Counted from the first letter of the stretch, positions 8,975 to 19,461 are shown. The stretch: 64,000 bases of DNA from Bacteroidia bacterium (GCA_030429205.1 JAUICZ010000001.1:124001-188000), one strand, 5' to 3'. The notes: generated from the sequence alone by a model not told the origin. Numbers and translations are program-made.

Positions 8975-10555
8975 TTATCCTTTAAACTGAGGGATGATCT
9001 CTTTAGCCAATTTCACCATTTTATCCAGGCTTTCTTGGTTAAGCTTTCCTTGTTTGAACTCAGCTAATACTTCAGGTAATTTGCTGTCCATTTCGCGTAA
9101 GAAAGTTTCTTCAAACTCTTTTACACTGTTAACCGGAACCTCAGAGATCAAGTTGTTTGTACCTAAGTAAATGATAGCAACTTGCTTCTCAACCGGGAAT
9201 GGAGAGTATTGTGCCTGCTTAAGGATCTCCACGTTACGAGCACCTTTGTCCAATACTACTTTAGTAGCAGCATCAAGGTCACCACCAAACTTAGAGAAGG
9301 CTTCCATCTCACGATATAGCGCCTGGTCAAGCTTCAATGTACCGGCAACTTTCTTCATCGACTTGATCTGTGCACTACCACCCACACGGCTTACAGAGAT
9401 ACCCACGTTAATCGCCGGACGAATACCGGAAAGGAATAAGTTCGACTCCAGGAATATCTGACCATCAGTGATCGAGATCACGTTTGTAGGGATATACGCA
9501 GATACGTCACCAGCTTGTGTTTCGATGATCGGAAGTGCTGTTAAAGAACCACCACCTTTCACTTTATCTTTCAAGCTTTCCGGTAGGTCATTCATATCTT
9601 TTGCGATGTTATCATCGTTGATCACTTTCGCAGCACGCTCTAGTAAACGGCTGTGCAAGTAGAATACATCACCAGGATATGCCTCACGACCCGGCGGACG
9701 ACGAAGAAGCAGAGATACCTCACGGTATGCTACCGCTTGCTTAGAAAGGTCATCATATACCACTAATGCCGGACGACCTGTATCACGGAAATACTCACCA
9801 ATAGCCGCACCAGCAAATGGCGCATAGAACTGAAGTGGTGCAGGATCTGATGCAGATGCCGCAACGATTGTTGTATAAGCCATTGCACCATTCTCTTCCA
9901 ATGTTTTCATAACACCGGCAACAGTAGATGCTTTTTGACCAATAGCTACATATATACAGAATACAGGCTCACCTGCTTCGTAAAATTCTTTTTGGTTGAT
10001 GATGGTGTCAATACAAATGGCAGTTTTACCTGTTTGACGGTCACCAATTACCAACTCACGTTGTCCACGACCAATAGGGATCATCGCATCGATAGACTTG
10101 ATACCTGTTTGTAGCGGCTCTTTTACAGGCTCACGGAAGATTACACCCGGTGCTTTACGCTCGATAGGCATCTCGAAAGTTTCACCTTCGATAGGACCTT
10201 TACCATCAATAGGCTCACCAAGAGTGTTTACAACACGTCCTACCATGCCTTCACCTACATTGATAGAGGCAATTTTACCTGTACGACGCACTTGTGCACC
10301 TTCTTTAATATCACCGCTCTCACCCATCAATACCACACCAACGTTGTCTTCCTCAAGGTTCAAGGCAATAGCTTTTACACCATTTTCAAATTCTACCAAT
10401 TCACCCTGGCGAACGCTGTTCAAACCATAAACACGAGCAATACCGTCACCTACTTGTAGTACGGTACCCACTTCTTCAAGATCTGCAGAAGCATCGAAGT
10501 TGGTTAACTGCTGGCGAAGAATCGCTGATATTTCATCCGGTTTAATTTCAACCAT
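8975..10555 (-). CDS. atpA: ATP synthase F1 subunit alpha
   Basis: A 526-residue alpha subunit, the normal family length. The P-loop GDRQTGKT is at 171-178, and the regulatory nucleotide-binding fold and the [10 protein letters not shown] region are intact. In the F1 hexamer it alternates with beta around the central stalk and binds non-catalytic nucleotide. It is the last gene of atpB-E-F-H-A, 44 bases after atpH. A strong terminator follows, so the usual next gene, atpG, is absent from this operon. Confidence 0.98.
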   Translation of the reverse strand: MVEIKPDEISAILRQQLTNFDASADLEEVGTVLQVGDGIARVYGLNSVRQGELVEFENGVKAIALNLEEDNVGVVLMGESGDIKEGAQVRRTGKIASINVGEGMVGRVVNTLGEPIDGKGPIEGETFEMPIERKAPGVIFREPVKEPLQTGIKSIDAMIPIGRGQRELVIGDRQTGKTAICIDTIINQKEFYEAGEPVFCIYVAIGQKASTVAGVMKTLEENGAMAYTTIVAASASDPAPLQFYAPFAGAAIGEYFRDTGRPALVVYDDLSKQAVAYREVSLLLRRPPGREAYPGDVFYLHSRLLERAAKVINDDNIAKDMNDLPESLKDKVKGGGSLTALPIIETQAGDVSAYIPTNVISITDGQIFLESNLFLSGIRPAINVGISVSRVGGSAQIKSMKKVAGTLKLDQALYREMEAFSKFGGDLDAATKVVLDKGARNVEILKQAQYSPFPVEKQVAIIYLGTNNLISEVPVNSVKEFEETFLREMDSKLPEVLAEFKQGKLNQESLDKMVKLAKEIIPQFKG

Positions 10556-10599
10556 GACTGTATTATTTATAACTGTTTATAAAAATCTATAATTAACTA

Positions 10600-11163
10600 T
10601 TATCTCAATTGAGACACATAAATATTTTTAGCAAATTGCTTTTTCACATCATTCAAATCACGACGAATACTTGCATCAAATAACTTGTCGCCCATTTGTA
10701 ATACAAAACCACCAATGATCTCTTCTCTTACCTCTTCTTTCATTTCTATTGATGCTTCCGGCAATGCAGCCACAACTTGTGTCATAATAGCTTGTTTTAC
10801 ACTATCAGACATTGGCGTAGCAGTAGTAACTGTAACAGTTTTGATGTTTTTCAAATCTTTATACTGCTGTATAAAAGCCTCAGCTATTTCCGGAAGGTTC
10901 TCTTCACGCCCTTTGTTGATCAAAAGGTTTACAAATGCTTTAGAAAGAGGCTTTAACTTAGCGCCTACTACAGCATCTATAATACGGTGTTTTTTATCTG
11001 CATTGATAACCGGACTACGCAATAAGTTTGTAAAGTCTTTGCTTTCATTGCAAACACCACTCAAATATTGCATGTCAGCCAAAGTTTCATCAAGGCTGTT
11101 TTGCTCTACACACAGGTCTATTATCGATTTAGCATAACGCGCTGCTAGACGTGGATTTGGCAT
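10600..11163 (-). CDS. atpH: ATP synthase F1 subunit delta
   Basis: A 187-residue delta (OSCP) subunit that links the peripheral b stalk to the top of F1. The N-terminal helical domain (ARYAKSIIDLCVEQN) and the C-terminal signature (EEIIGGFVLQMGDKLFDASIRRDL) are both clear. It sits between atpF (30 bases upstream) and atpA (44 bases downstream) in the usual order. Confidence 0.95.
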   Translation of the reverse strand: MPNPRLAARYAKSIIDLCVEQNSLDETLADMQYLSGVCNESKDFTNLLRSPVINADKKHRIIDAVVGAKLKPLSKAFVNLLINKGREENLPEIAEAFIQQYKDLKNIKTVTVTTATPMSDSVKQAIMTQVVAALPEASIEMKEEVREEIIGGFVLQMGDKLFDASIRRDLNDVKKQFAKNIYVSQLR

Positions 11164-11193
11164 ATTTTATAATTGTACCTTTTACGGTTATTA

Positions 11194-11688
11194 TTAGTTT
11201 AACTTGATCTCTCCTGCTAAAGCGTGTGCATACTCGCTTTGGCTATCTGCACTTGATAGCTGCTTACGCAATACTTTTTCTGCAACCTCTACAGCTAAGT
11301 TACCAACTTGATTTTTCACATCAGTAAGCGCTGCCATTTTTTGCTGCTCTATCTGCTGCGTAGCATCTGACATCATTTTATCAGCAACAGCCTTTGTATC
11401 ATCTTTTGCTTTGTTAATGATACGATCTGCCTCTAAACGAGCTTCTTTCAACATTTGAGAACGCTCTTCACGCGCTTTAGCCATCAACTGCTCGTTCTCG
11501 TTTTTCATTTCAGCCATTTCAGCCTTCACTTTCTCAGCCGCAGCGATAGAATCAGCGATACCTGTTTCACGCTCGTTCAAAGCTTTTAATATCGGCTTCC
11601 ATGCGTATTTCTTCAAAATAAAGAATACTGCTAAAAATGCGATTAAGGTCCAAAAGAACAACCCGAATTCCGGAGTTAACAAATCCAT
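11194..11688 (-). CDS. atpF: ATP synthase F0 subunit b
   Basis: A 164-residue b subunit. One N-terminal membrane helix (about residues 8-26, GLFFWTLIAFLAVFFIL) is followed by a long charged coiled coil that forms the peripheral stalk and dimerises. Length and layout are normal. A 102-base gap with a strong hairpin separates it from atpE upstream. Confidence 0.96.
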   Translation of the reverse strand: MDLLTPEFGLFFWTLIAFLAVFFILKKYAWKPILKALNERETGIADSIAAAEKVKAEMAEMKNENEQLMAKAREERSQMLKEARLEADRIINKAKDDTKAVADKMMSDATQQIEQQKMAALTDVKNQVGNLAVEVAEKVLRKQLSSADSQSEYAHALAGEIKLN

Positions 11689-11737
11689 AGTTAATACTTT
11701 ATAATATAGTTTCTTGTAGTTTCTTTTTTAATTAAGA

Positions 11738-11774
11738 TAACAGCGCCTGTTGCCCTCTGCGCGAGGCGCTGTTA
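11738..11774 (-). promoter_or_regulatory. hairpin in the atpE-atpF intergenic region
   Basis: TAACAGCGCCT (11738-11748) and AGGCGCTGTTA (11764-11774) form a perfect 11-bp stem with a 15-base loop. It lies 17 bases after the atpE stop on the transcribed strand and is followed by a weak U-containing stretch. It could act as a partial terminator or an mRNA-stabilising element that raises c-subunit output relative to b, delta and alpha. Confidence 0.75.
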
Positions 11775-11790
11775 AAGTTTGTACTAGCAA

Positions 11791-12072
<282 letters not shown>

Positions 12073-12083
12073 TTATGATCAAT

Positions 12084-13196
12084 TTATATTTTAACTGTCT
12101 CGTCATGATGATGCGGATCTTCTATAGCTTGTCCTATAAATACCGCAGTCAGGTTGGCAAAAATAAATGCTTGTATCGCAGCAACCAACAACTCAAGGAA
12201 AAACATGAATATGCTGAACGCCAGAGATACAGGCACAAACCCTGCACCAACGTATACGCTGATACCGCTAAATATGAATATCATCGAGATTACACTCAAT
12301 ATCACAATGTGACCCGCCATTATGTTTGCGAACAAACGTATCATCAATGCTATCGGCTTGATAAACAATGAGATGATCTCAATAGGCACTAGTAAAAACT
12401 TCACTCCTAAAGGTACTCCCGGAGGATTAAACAAGTGGCCCCAGAAATGTTTGTTTGCACTAAATATCATCACCACAAAAGAAACAACAGCCAAACAGCC
12501 AGTAACTGCGATATTACCTGTAAAGTTGGCACCGCCCGGCAATAACCCTAACATGTTGTTGATCCAGATAAAAAAGAACACCGTTAATATAAGAGGCATA
12601 AAACGTAGGTAAGAGTTACCCAAGTTAGGCTTAGCTACCTCGTCACGTATAAACTCAATAATAGGCTCAAGTGCGTTTTGGAAACCGCTAGGCGCTTTCA
12701 TTGAGCCGTTCTTTTTATATTTCTTTCCTACGTTCGTCATGATAACTACCAATAGTATCACAGAGATGAACATAGATATTACATTCTTTGTCAAAGAGAA
12801 ATCATAAATAGAAGCGCCATCTTCAGAAATGATCTTTTCTTTAATTCCAGACTCTATATGGTATCCATTGTAGCTTTCGTGTCCGTGGTGAAACTTAGAT
12901 GCAGAAAACATCTCCAATCCTTTTTCAGGATGGTATATAATTACAGGTAATGATAAACTTACCGGATGGTCATTCCAATCGAATAAATGCCAATAGTGAG
13001 AATCCGCGATGTGACTAAAAATCACTTTAGATGCATCAAAACCTTTTTCCTCTTTAGCTTCTCCATGCTCATTATGCCCATGTTCAACTGCTTCGTGATG
13101 AGAAGCCTCACCCTCATGCTGTGCAATTGCAGGATTTGCTGACCAGAAAAGAACAAAAATCAATACTACTAAGGAAAAACGACGTTTAACTTCCAT
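12084..13196 (-). CDS. atpB: ATP synthase F0 subunit a
   Basis: A 370-residue a subunit, longer than the roughly 240-270 residues of E. coli-type proteins. An N-terminal signal-like helix (FSLVVLIFVLFWSANPAIAQ) is followed by a His- and Glu-rich segment (about residues 27-125). The membrane part carries the conserved Arg-containing helix (KPIALMIRLFANIMAGH) that faces the c ring. The extended N-terminus should face the periplasm. It is the first gene of the operon; no atpI- or atpZ-like gene precedes it. Confidence 0.96.
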   Translation of the reverse strand: MEVKRRFSLVVLIFVLFWSANPAIAQHEGEASHHEAVEHGHNEHGEAKEEKGFDASKVIFSHIADSHYWHLFDWNDHPVSLSLPVIIYHPEKGLEMFSASKFHHGHESYNGYHIESGIKEKIISEDGASIYDFSLTKNVISMFISVILLVVIMTNVGKKYKKNGSMKAPSGFQNALEPIIEFIRDEVAKPNLGNSYLRFMPLILTVFFFIWINNMLGLLPGGANFTGNIAVTGCLAVVSFVVMIFSANKHFWGHLFNPPGVPLGVKFLLVPIEIISLFIKPIALMIRLFANIMAGHIVILSVISMIFIFSGISVYVGAGFVPVSLAFSIFMFFLELLVAAIQAFIFANLTAVFIGQAIEDPHHHDETVKI

Positions 13197-13219
13197 TACT
13201 GTATTTATAAAATTTTGCG

Positions 13220-13227
13220 CAAAGGTA
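13220..13227 (-). promoter_or_regulatory. -7 promoter box (TAnnTTTG) for the ATP synthase operon
   Basis: The minus strand reads TACCTTTG, an exact match to the Bacteroidota -7 consensus, 23 bases upstream of the atpB ATG. A TTTG upstream exists but is closer than the usual 19-base spacing, so the -33 box is uncertain. Confidence 0.55.
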
Positions 13228-13435
13228 CTCGTTTTTAGTTCAAAAAAAAGCTTGATACTGATCCAATTTCATTAATAGTGCATCTAATTATACTTATCAA
13301 TATCGCAATGCCATTTCTAACTAGCTTACAATACTATATACAAAGCAATAAAAATGAATATAAAAATAACTTATACGTACAAATTTATAAATTGAAAAAC
13401 TGTCAAATTTAATACACCCTATGCGGTATAAATAT

Positions 13436-13443
13436 TATTTTTG
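13436..13443 (+). promoter_or_regulatory. -7 promoter box for pckA
   Basis: TATTTTTG matches TAnnTTTG 32 bases upstream of the pckA ATG. No good TTTG was seen at the -33 position. The gap 13197-13475 holds this and the divergent atpB promoter box; otherwise it is AT-rich without visible features. Confidence 0.45.
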
Positions 13444-13475
13444 CCGTTCAAAATTTTTCTAACAAAACGAAATTT

Positions 13476-15089
13476 ATGCAGGAAAACGGCAAAAAGAACC
13501 CAAATGCTAGTTTAAATAATTTGGGTCTTAATGTAGCAGTAGCAAACTGGAACCTTTCCCCGGATGAATTAATCAACAAAACCATCGAATTGGGACAAGG
13601 TGAGCTGAACAGCACAGGAGCGCTGAGTGTAAGCACCGGAAAATTCACCGGACGTTCGCCAAAAGATAAATTCACAGTAAAAGACGCAATTACAGAAAAC
13701 AGCGTAGATTGGGGTAATATAAATATTCCTATTTCTCCTGAAGTATTTGATAAGCTATACGATAAAGTATGTGCTTACTTTAATGATAAAGAAGTTTGGG
13801 TGCGCGACTCATATGCTTGTGCAGATCCTGAACATCGTTTAAACATACGTGTTGTAAACGAAACACCTTGGGCTAACTTATTTTGTTACGACCTTTTCTT
13901 ACGTCCGACAGAAGAAGAGATCAATACACAAGAGCATGATTGGTTGATCCTTCAAGCTCCTGGTTTTCAGGCAGACCCTGAGGTTGATGGCACTCGCCAA
14001 GGCAACTTCACTATAGTAAACTTTACACGTAAGATCATCTTAATTGGAGGTTCTGCTTATACAGGTGAGATGAAGAAAGGTATCTTTGGTGTACTAAACT
14101 TCTTATTACCACACGATAAGAACATCTTAAGCATGCACTGCTCTGCCAACGAAGGTAAAGATGGTGATGTGGCATTGTTCTTTGGTTTATCGGGAACAGG
14201 TAAAACAACTTTAAGTGCTGATGTAAATCGTTCTTTGATCGGTGATGATGAGCACGGTTGGGCAGATGGTTCTGTATTTAACTTCGAAGGTGGTTGTTAC
14301 GCAAAAGTGATAGACCTGAGCGAAGAAAAAGAACCTCAGATATTCAAAGCTATCAAACACGAGGCGCTTCTTGAGAACATCGTATTTAAAGATGGTACAA
14401 ACGAAGTAGATTATACAGATGGCAGCATTACAGAGAATACTCGTGCTGCATATCCTATACATAACATACCAAACGTAAAACAACCTTCTTACGGTGGAGA
14501 TCCTAAAAACATCTTCTTCCTTACTTGTGATGCGTTCGGTATCCTACCTCCTATCAGTAAGTTGAATACCGGTCAGGCTATGTATCACTTCATTAGTGGT
14601 TACACTGCAAAAGTTGCAGGTACAGAAGTTGGTATTACTGAGCCACAAACAACATTCTCGGCTTGTTTCGGTCGTGTATTCTTACCATTGCACCCTGCTA
14701 AATACGCAGAGCTTTTGGGTAAGAAACTAGAGCAACACCCTGATGTAAACGTTTGGTTGGTGAACACCGGCTGGAGCGGTGGTGCTTACGGTGTAGGTAG
14801 CCGCATGAGCTTGAAATACACTCGTGCAATGATCACGGCAGCTATGAACGGTGAGCTGGATAATGTAGAATACAAAGCACACAATGTATTTGGTGTTTCT
14901 ATTCCTCAATCTTGCCCTAACGTGCCAGACGAGATATTGAACCCTCGTAGCACATGGGAAGACAAAGAAGCTTACGATAAGAGCGCTAATGAATTGGCTA
15001 AGTTATTCAACGAGAACTTTGCTCAATTCGCAGATCAGGCAAGTGAAGAAATACGTAATGCTGCACCAAAAGAAGCAGCAAACGCTTAA
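13476..15089 (+). CDS. pckA: phosphoenolpyruvate carboxykinase (ATP)
   Basis: A 537-residue ATP-type PEP carboxykinase, full length. The kinase-1a/P-loop GLSGTGKT is at 237-244, followed by GDDEHGW for the second metal-binding region and FEGGCYAK. It converts oxaloacetate and ATP to PEP, CO2 and ADP, the first committed step of gluconeogenesis from TCA intermediates. It is transcribed alone, divergently from the ATP synthase operon, and ends in a strong shared terminator. Confidence 0.98.
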   Translation: MQENGKKNPNASLNNLGLNVAVANWNLSPDELINKTIELGQGELNSTGALSVSTGKFTGRSPKDKFTVKDAITENSVDWGNINIPISPEVFDKLYDKVCAYFNDKEVWVRDSYACADPEHRLNIRVVNETPWANLFCYDLFLRPTEEEINTQEHDWLILQAPGFQADPEVDGTRQGNFTIVNFTRKIILIGGSAYTGEMKKGIFGVLNFLLPHDKNILSMHCSANEGKDGDVALFFGLSGTGKTTLSADVNRSLIGDDEHGWADGSVFNFEGGCYAKVIDLSEEKEPQIFKAIKHEALLENIVFKDGTNEVDYTDGSITENTRAAYPIHNIPNVKQPSYGGDPKNIFFLTCDAFGILPPISKLNTGQAMYHFISGYTAKVAGTEVGITEPQTTFSACFGRVFLPLHPAKYAELLGKKLEQHPDVNVWLVNTGWSGGAYGVGSRMSLKYTRAMITAAMNGELDNVEYKAHNVFGVSIPQSCPNVPDEILNPRSTWEDKEAYDKSANELAKLFNENFAQFADQASEEIRNAAPKEAANA

Positions 15090-15108
15090 GATCATAAATC
15101 AATTAATA

Positions 15109-15140
15109 AAAAAAGGCTACACTGTGTGTAGCCTTTTTTT
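15109..15140. terminator. bidirectional intrinsic terminator
   Basis: GGCTACAC (15115-15122) pairs with GTGTAGCC (15126-15133) around a TGT loop. The stem is flanked by a run of A before and T after, which suits both pckA and the converging membrane-protein gene. The stop codon of that gene begins inside the T run. Confidence 0.9.
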
Positions 15141-16521
15141 ATTCTACTATCTTATAATAGTTAAGCGTATCGTTCATGATAAAATATCGCTCTGGTAAAT
15201 CCTGGTAAGGAAACACCCCCCACTGTCCGGCAAAAGAGGTTCTTACCTGGTTGCGCTCCATCCAACGCATGTTCTCTATTTGGTCCTGCACACAAATAGA
15301 AGCAGTTCTCCCCAGCTCTGTTGTTGATAGCAACCAAAATTCATAAGGCGTACCCCAGCTCATTAGCAATGTATCTTGCGGAACCTGCGAAGGTGTCATG
15401 AACAGCTTTTCGTCTTTATGTTTATCCAGGAAATCGCGCTCCCAGGCTATCCTGTTGCTATAAGTATCATTTGTGTAGTATATACGAACCAGTAACGACA
15501 ACATGATAAGAGCATAGACAACGGTAATCTTTTTACCCGACCTTTCCGAGTAATAAGGCAGCACATCAAATACCAATGGAATCGCTAAAATAACAGACAA
15601 CGGCATGTACATGTTCTCTACATAAAAGAACTCTGCCTGATTATCCGGATATAATACATTGATCAAAAATGCGTAACCAAACAGGCTACCGGCAAAAAGC
15701 AATAACGGCAACCATTTCTTTTGTCTGATGTACACAATAAACACCAATACTGTTACAATAGGCAACCATATAAAACGCGACAAACAGAACTTAATAAACT
15801 GTTTATTGATCGGCATATCCCAATACGGGAAGTATTCTTTAAAGTGTTTTAACCTACCGAAATTGGAATCCTCATAAGCTGATACAAACACAAACTTCTT
15901 AATAAGGAAGGCAGATATAAACAATGCAAACAGTAGCACAACCTGCCTTTTTGATACGCCAACATCACTATTTAAAAACAAGTAAGCAACAGTAAATAAA
16001 AACGGCAACATCATTAAGGGATGTGCACTGGCTAAAGCTGCAATAAAGAATAATAAAAGCGGAGCTTTTATAAGGGCTTTACCGTTTGCTGCGATATTAG
16101 CCATCAGGGCTACCAGTACAAACAATAGAGAAATAGCCAACCATAACTCTGATAAACACCAGTAAAAAACCTCTGTTTGTAACAGTACATGCGACATTAA
16201 TAACGTCAATGCAATACGATACTGTTTTAGCCAACTACCACATGCCACATAGCACAGAAAATGATAGAGGACAAAACTTGCCGAATACAATAAGGAGATA
16301 TTTTTGAGTGATGCCCCCAGTTTTACGGCAAGCAGCGGCAACAACTCCGGAAAGGCCGCAATAAAACGATCATTCTGAATGCAGAAATCACTATCCTTCA
16401 CCATATAAAACAGGAAGAACGATGTATCTAATAGAATAGTACGCTCCTTGTAAAGAACAATGGCTAACACCATCATTATTGCGAAGCCCCAAAAGCCGGC
16501 TTTATATAACCTTTTTGTCAT
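15139..16521 (-). CDS. polytopic membrane protein of unknown function
   Basis: A 460-residue protein with about ten hydrophobic segments, starting at residues 8-24 and ending near 350, then a soluble C-terminal part of about 110 residues. The layout, with long loops after the first helix, is reminiscent of GT-C glycosyltransferase-like proteins, but I see no catalytic motif that proves it. The gene is converging on pckA and lies 32 bases downstream of the M28 peptidase gene. Confidence 0.65.
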   Translation of the reverse strand: MTKRLYKAGFWGFAIMMVLAIVLYKERTILLDTSFFLFYMVKDSDFCIQNDRFIAAFPELLPLLAVKLGASLKNISLLYSASFVLYHFLCYVACGSWLKQYRIALTLLMSHVLLQTEVFYWCLSELWLAISLLFVLVALMANIAANGKALIKAPLLLFFIAALASAHPLMMLPFLFTVAYLFLNSDVGVSKRQVVLLFALFISAFLIKKFVFVSAYEDSNFGRLKHFKEYFPYWDMPINKQFIKFCLSRFIWLPIVTVLVFIVYIRQKKWLPLLLFAGSLFGYAFLINVLYPDNQAEFFYVENMYMPLSVILAIPLVFDVLPYYSERSGKKITVVYALIMLSLLVRIYYTNDTYSNRIAWERDFLDKHKDEKLFMTPSQVPQDTLLMSWGTPYEFWLLSTTELGRTASICVQDQIENMRWMERNQVRTSFAGQWGVFPYQDLPERYFIMNDTLNYYKIVE

Positions 16522-16553
16522 GCTATAGGTATAGATTATGCATCAAAGATAAT

Positions 16554-17495
16554 CTATGACATTATACTTTGAATTGCTTTAAAAACATTCGTCACTACCG
16601 CACTCATGCGAAAGTAATCCAACGTATCAGGCTTGTCAGTATCTTCATGATAATTCTTGTTTCTGTAAAAAGAAGTATCGGTGATCATCAATGCACTCCA
16701 CTTATACTTCCAGTAATTTTTATGGTCGCTTAAGTCGATTGACGGCACTAACCATAAAGGAGCCTTGAATACTTTTGTTCTTACATTCTGCCGCCCTTTC
16801 CTTTTAAACTCCCTGGTAAACAATCTGGCAAATTTACCACTACCTGTTTTACGCACAACCGTTATATAGTCACCCCTAGAACCATAAAACAAGCTCATGA
16901 GACCTATCGGATAATCCTGCGAGCCTTTCTCATCATCATAATATCCAATCATTTCTAAGCTGATCATTCCTACAATTGGAGTTTTATTAGTTTCCAAAGC
17001 TGTAGCGTGTACAGAGCTACCCATGTTTTTTGTATCGAAGTATGGTGGCTCTTCCAGCGAATATGCTACCAGATCAATACGCATCTCCCATTTAGACTGA
17101 TCAGCTACTGCAAAAAGCCTTGCCAACTCTAATAACCCTGCCACACCACTGGCATTATCGTCGGCGCCCATCTGGTCGCCGCAAACATCATAATGTGCAC
17201 CTATAATTATCCGTGGCGCATTTACAGGTCCAAAGGAGGCATATACATTCTTGTATTCCTTACCATCTACTTCAAAAGCTTGTATAAATACATTCTCTGT
17301 TTGTTGATGAAAGACTTTATAAATATAGTCGGCCGTTCTATCCAGTGCTTTTATGTTGCGGTAATTCCTATAGCTTTCACCTTTAGTTATAGCTTCCACA
17401 TGTTTGCGTAAGCTAGCCTCACTCGCTTTATCATCAGCTCTGCAAAGAGCAGTATGAATTAGCATAATCAGTACAACAATTAAGAAACGACCCAT
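16554..17495 (-). CDS. M28 family zinc aminopeptidase, exported
   Basis: A 313-residue protein with a signal peptide (MGRFLIVVLIMLIHTALCRA). M28 metal ligands are visible: GAHYD (His101), GADDNASG (Asp112), the catalytic Glu pair EE at 148-149, and a late HEDTDKPDTLD motif carrying the final His. Such enzymes cleave N-terminal residues from peptides in the envelope. The gene starts 12 bases after the end of the glycosylase gene upstream and may share its transcript. Confidence 0.88.
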   Translation of the reverse strand: MGRFLIVVLIMLIHTALCRADDKASEASLRKHVEAITKGESYRNYRNIKALDRTADYIYKVFHQQTENVFIQAFEVDGKEYKNVYASFGPVNAPRIIIGAHYDVCGDQMGADDNASGVAGLLELARLFAVADQSKWEMRIDLVAYSLEEPPYFDTKNMGSSVHATALETNKTPIVGMISLEMIGYYDDEKGSQDYPIGLMSLFYGSRGDYITVVRKTGSGKFARLFTREFKRKGRQNVRTKVFKAPLWLVPSIDLSDHKNYWKYKWSALMITDTSFYRNKNYHEDTDKPDTLDYFRMSAVVTNVFKAIQSIMS

Positions 17496-17507
17496 AATAT
17501 AAAAGTT

Positions 17508-18128
17508 TTAAACCCAGCCATCTTTATACCGCCACAAATACATGCAAGCATATGTTCTGTACGGGCTCCACAATTCAGCCTTCTTCACCATACGATCTTT
17601 CAGCTTTTTTTTATCTTTTGTCCGAAACTTGTACAACCCCATCATAGCCTGCTGAATACCTAGGTCGTCTACACTAAAAATATCCTTCCTGCCCAGACTA
17701 AACATCAGCAACATCTCAACCGTCCACTTACCAACTCCTTTTATTGGTAGTAAAAAACTCATTACCTCCTCATCGGTCATGCTAAGTAGTTTATCATCAC
17801 TCATATCATTCTCTAAAGCGTACTTAGCTACATTCTGTATATACATGGTCTTTGCATTTGACAGACCAATACCTCTTAGCTCAACAAAAGAAGTATCTAA
17901 AACTTGCTCGTGAGATGGTATCTGGTTATCGTACAGTTCTAAAAATCTATCGTAGATAACTCTGGCTACTTTTACAGATAGCTGTTGCCCCATAATAGAC
18001 CTCATCAACTGATGCGCAACATGTTCTTTCCTTGTTAATTTCAACACCCCAACCTGCTCGATAACACTCCTTAACTTGTCATCTTGCATTAAATGTGCTA
18101 CGTATTTCGGCTGCTTGTTTGTGTTCAT
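17508..18128 (-). CDS. AlkA-like DNA-3-methyladenine glycosylase (HhH-GPD)
   Basis: A 206-residue helix-hairpin-helix DNA glycosylase. The HhH motif is LPIKGVGKWTVEMLLMF (about 127-143) and the catalytic Asp lies in FSVDD (154-155). No iron-sulfur cysteine cluster is present, which favours the AlkA/MPG-II subfamily over EndoIII or MutY. It would remove alkylated bases by cleaving the N-glycosidic bond. The E. coli AlkA N-terminal domain is missing, as in many short bacterial members. Confidence 0.87.
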   Translation of the reverse strand: MNTNKQPKYVAHLMQDDKLRSVIEQVGVLKLTRKEHVAHQLMRSIMGQQLSVKVARVIYDRFLELYDNQIPSHEQVLDTSFVELRGIGLSNAKTMYIQNVAKYALENDMSDDKLLSMTDEEVMSFLLPIKGVGKWTVEMLLMFSLGRKDIFSVDDLGIQQAMMGLYKFRTKDKKKLKDRMVKKAELWSPYRTYACMYLWRYKDGWV

Positions 18129-18260
18129 TATTTAATTGAGTGTGTAGTTATGTTAGGCCTGTCAGCACATAACCAGTAGTTGTAAAAGATAATATAAATA
18201 TGAAAAATATTATAACTGTACGAATAGAATGACTACCCTAATATTTTAATATGCAAACGC

Positions 18261-18268
18261 TATCTTTG
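18261..18268 (+). promoter_or_regulatory. -7 promoter box for gcvT
   Basis: TATCTTTG matches TAnnTTTG, 18 bases upstream of the gcvT ATG at 18287. No TTTG is seen at the -33 position. No glycine riboswitch fold was evident in the 158-base gap. Confidence 0.5.
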
Positions 18269-18286
18269 CCCGCATAATAATTTGAT

Positions 18287-19381
18287 ATGAAGAATACTCC
18301 ATTTACGCATAAACACACAGAGCTCGGCGCGAAGATGGCTGAGTTTGCAGGATATAATATGCCAATCTCTTACACAGGCATTAATGATGAGCATGCAACA
18401 GTACGCAAAAACGCAGGCGTATTCGATGTAAGCCATATGGGTGAATTCATCTTAAAAGGTGCAGACGCCCTTGACCTGATACAACGCGTTACCAGTAACG
18501 ATGCTTCTAAGCTAGACGCACCTGGTAAAGCACAATACTCTTGCCTGCCAAACGAGGATGGTGGCATAGTAGACGATTTATTAGTGTATTGCATAGAACC
18601 CAACAATGTATATATGTTGGTAGTAAATGCATCAAACATTGAAAAAGACTGGAACTGGATCAGCAAATACAACACGAACAATGTTGAGATGCACAACATA
18701 TCTGACAAAACCGGTTTACTAGCCGTACAAGGCCCTAAAGCTGTTGAGTACATGCAAGAGCTTACAGATATGAACTTGACAGACCTTAAATACTACACTT
18801 TTGTAAAAGGCACTTTTGCAGGTGTAGATAATGTAGTAGTGAGTGCTACGGGATATACCGGGGCAGGTGGTGTAGAGATATATTTTGAAAATCAGGATGG
18901 GGCTGCTGATAAAATTTGGGATGAAATTTTTAGAGTAGGTGGACCAAAAGGTATGAAGCCGATTGGTTTGGGTGCTCGTGATACATTGCGCCTTGAAATG
19001 GGCTTTTGCTTATACGGTAATGACATAGATGATACGACTTCACCTCTTGAAGCTGGCTTAGGCTGGATCACAAAATTGAAGAAGCCATCTGACTTTACGT
19101 CTAAAGCTATTTTTGAGCAACAAAAAGCAGAAGGCATTAAACGTAAGCTTGTAGGTTTTGAAATGGTGGATAAAGGTATTCCACGCCACGGTTATAAGAT
19201 TCACAATACAGATGGAGAAGAGGTAGGTTATGTTACATCCGGTACACAATCCCCAAGTTTGAAAAAAGCTGTAGGGTTAGGGTACGTTCGTAAAGATCTT
19301 GCTACAGAAGGTACAGAGATCAACATTGTCATCAGAGACAGAAACATTAAAGCTAAAGTGGCGAAAGTGCCATTCGAATAG
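18287..19381 (+). CDS. gcvT: glycine cleavage system aminomethyltransferase (T protein)
   Basis: A 364-residue folate-dependent aminomethyltransferase. Family landmarks include LHxxHxxLGAKM-like [13 protein letters not shown] at the N-terminus, [23 protein letters not shown] and [19 protein letters not shown]. It transfers the methylene group from the aminomethylated H protein to tetrahydrofolate and releases ammonia. It has its own promoter box and terminator. gcvH and gcvP are not in the window. Confidence 0.97.
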   Translation: MKNTPFTHKHTELGAKMAEFAGYNMPISYTGINDEHATVRKNAGVFDVSHMGEFILKGADALDLIQRVTSNDASKLDAPGKAQYSCLPNEDGGIVDDLLVYCIEPNNVYMLVVNASNIEKDWNWISKYNTNNVEMHNISDKTGLLAVQGPKAVEYMQELTDMNLTDLKYYTFVKGTFAGVDNVVVSATGYTGAGGVEIYFENQDGAADKIWDEIFRVGGPKGMKPIGLGARDTLRLEMGFCLYGNDIDDTTSPLEAGLGWITKLKKPSDFTSKAIFEQQKAEGIKRKLVGFEMVDKGIPRHGYKIHNTDGEEVGYVTSGTQSPSLKKAVGLGYVRKDLATEGTEINIVIRDRNIKAKVAKVPFE

Positions 19382-19397
19382 TAAAAGAACTGTAAAA

Positions 19398-19427
19398 AAA
19401 AGCCATCCTGCATAGGGTGGCTTTTTT
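19398..19427 (+). terminator. intrinsic terminator of gcvT
   Basis: AGCCATCCT (19401-19409) pairs with AGGGTGGCT (19414-19422) with one G-U pair, a GCAT loop, and a T run after the stem. It begins about 20 bases after the gcvT stop. Confidence 0.87.
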
Positions 19428-19461
19428 GTTTATCCGGCATTTGGTAAACTTGTAATTACCT

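Noticed and set aside
18129-18286. Search for a glycine riboswitch upstream of gcvT
   Set aside because: No paired glycine-aptamer pattern was seen and the -7 box leaves a leader of only about 10 bases.
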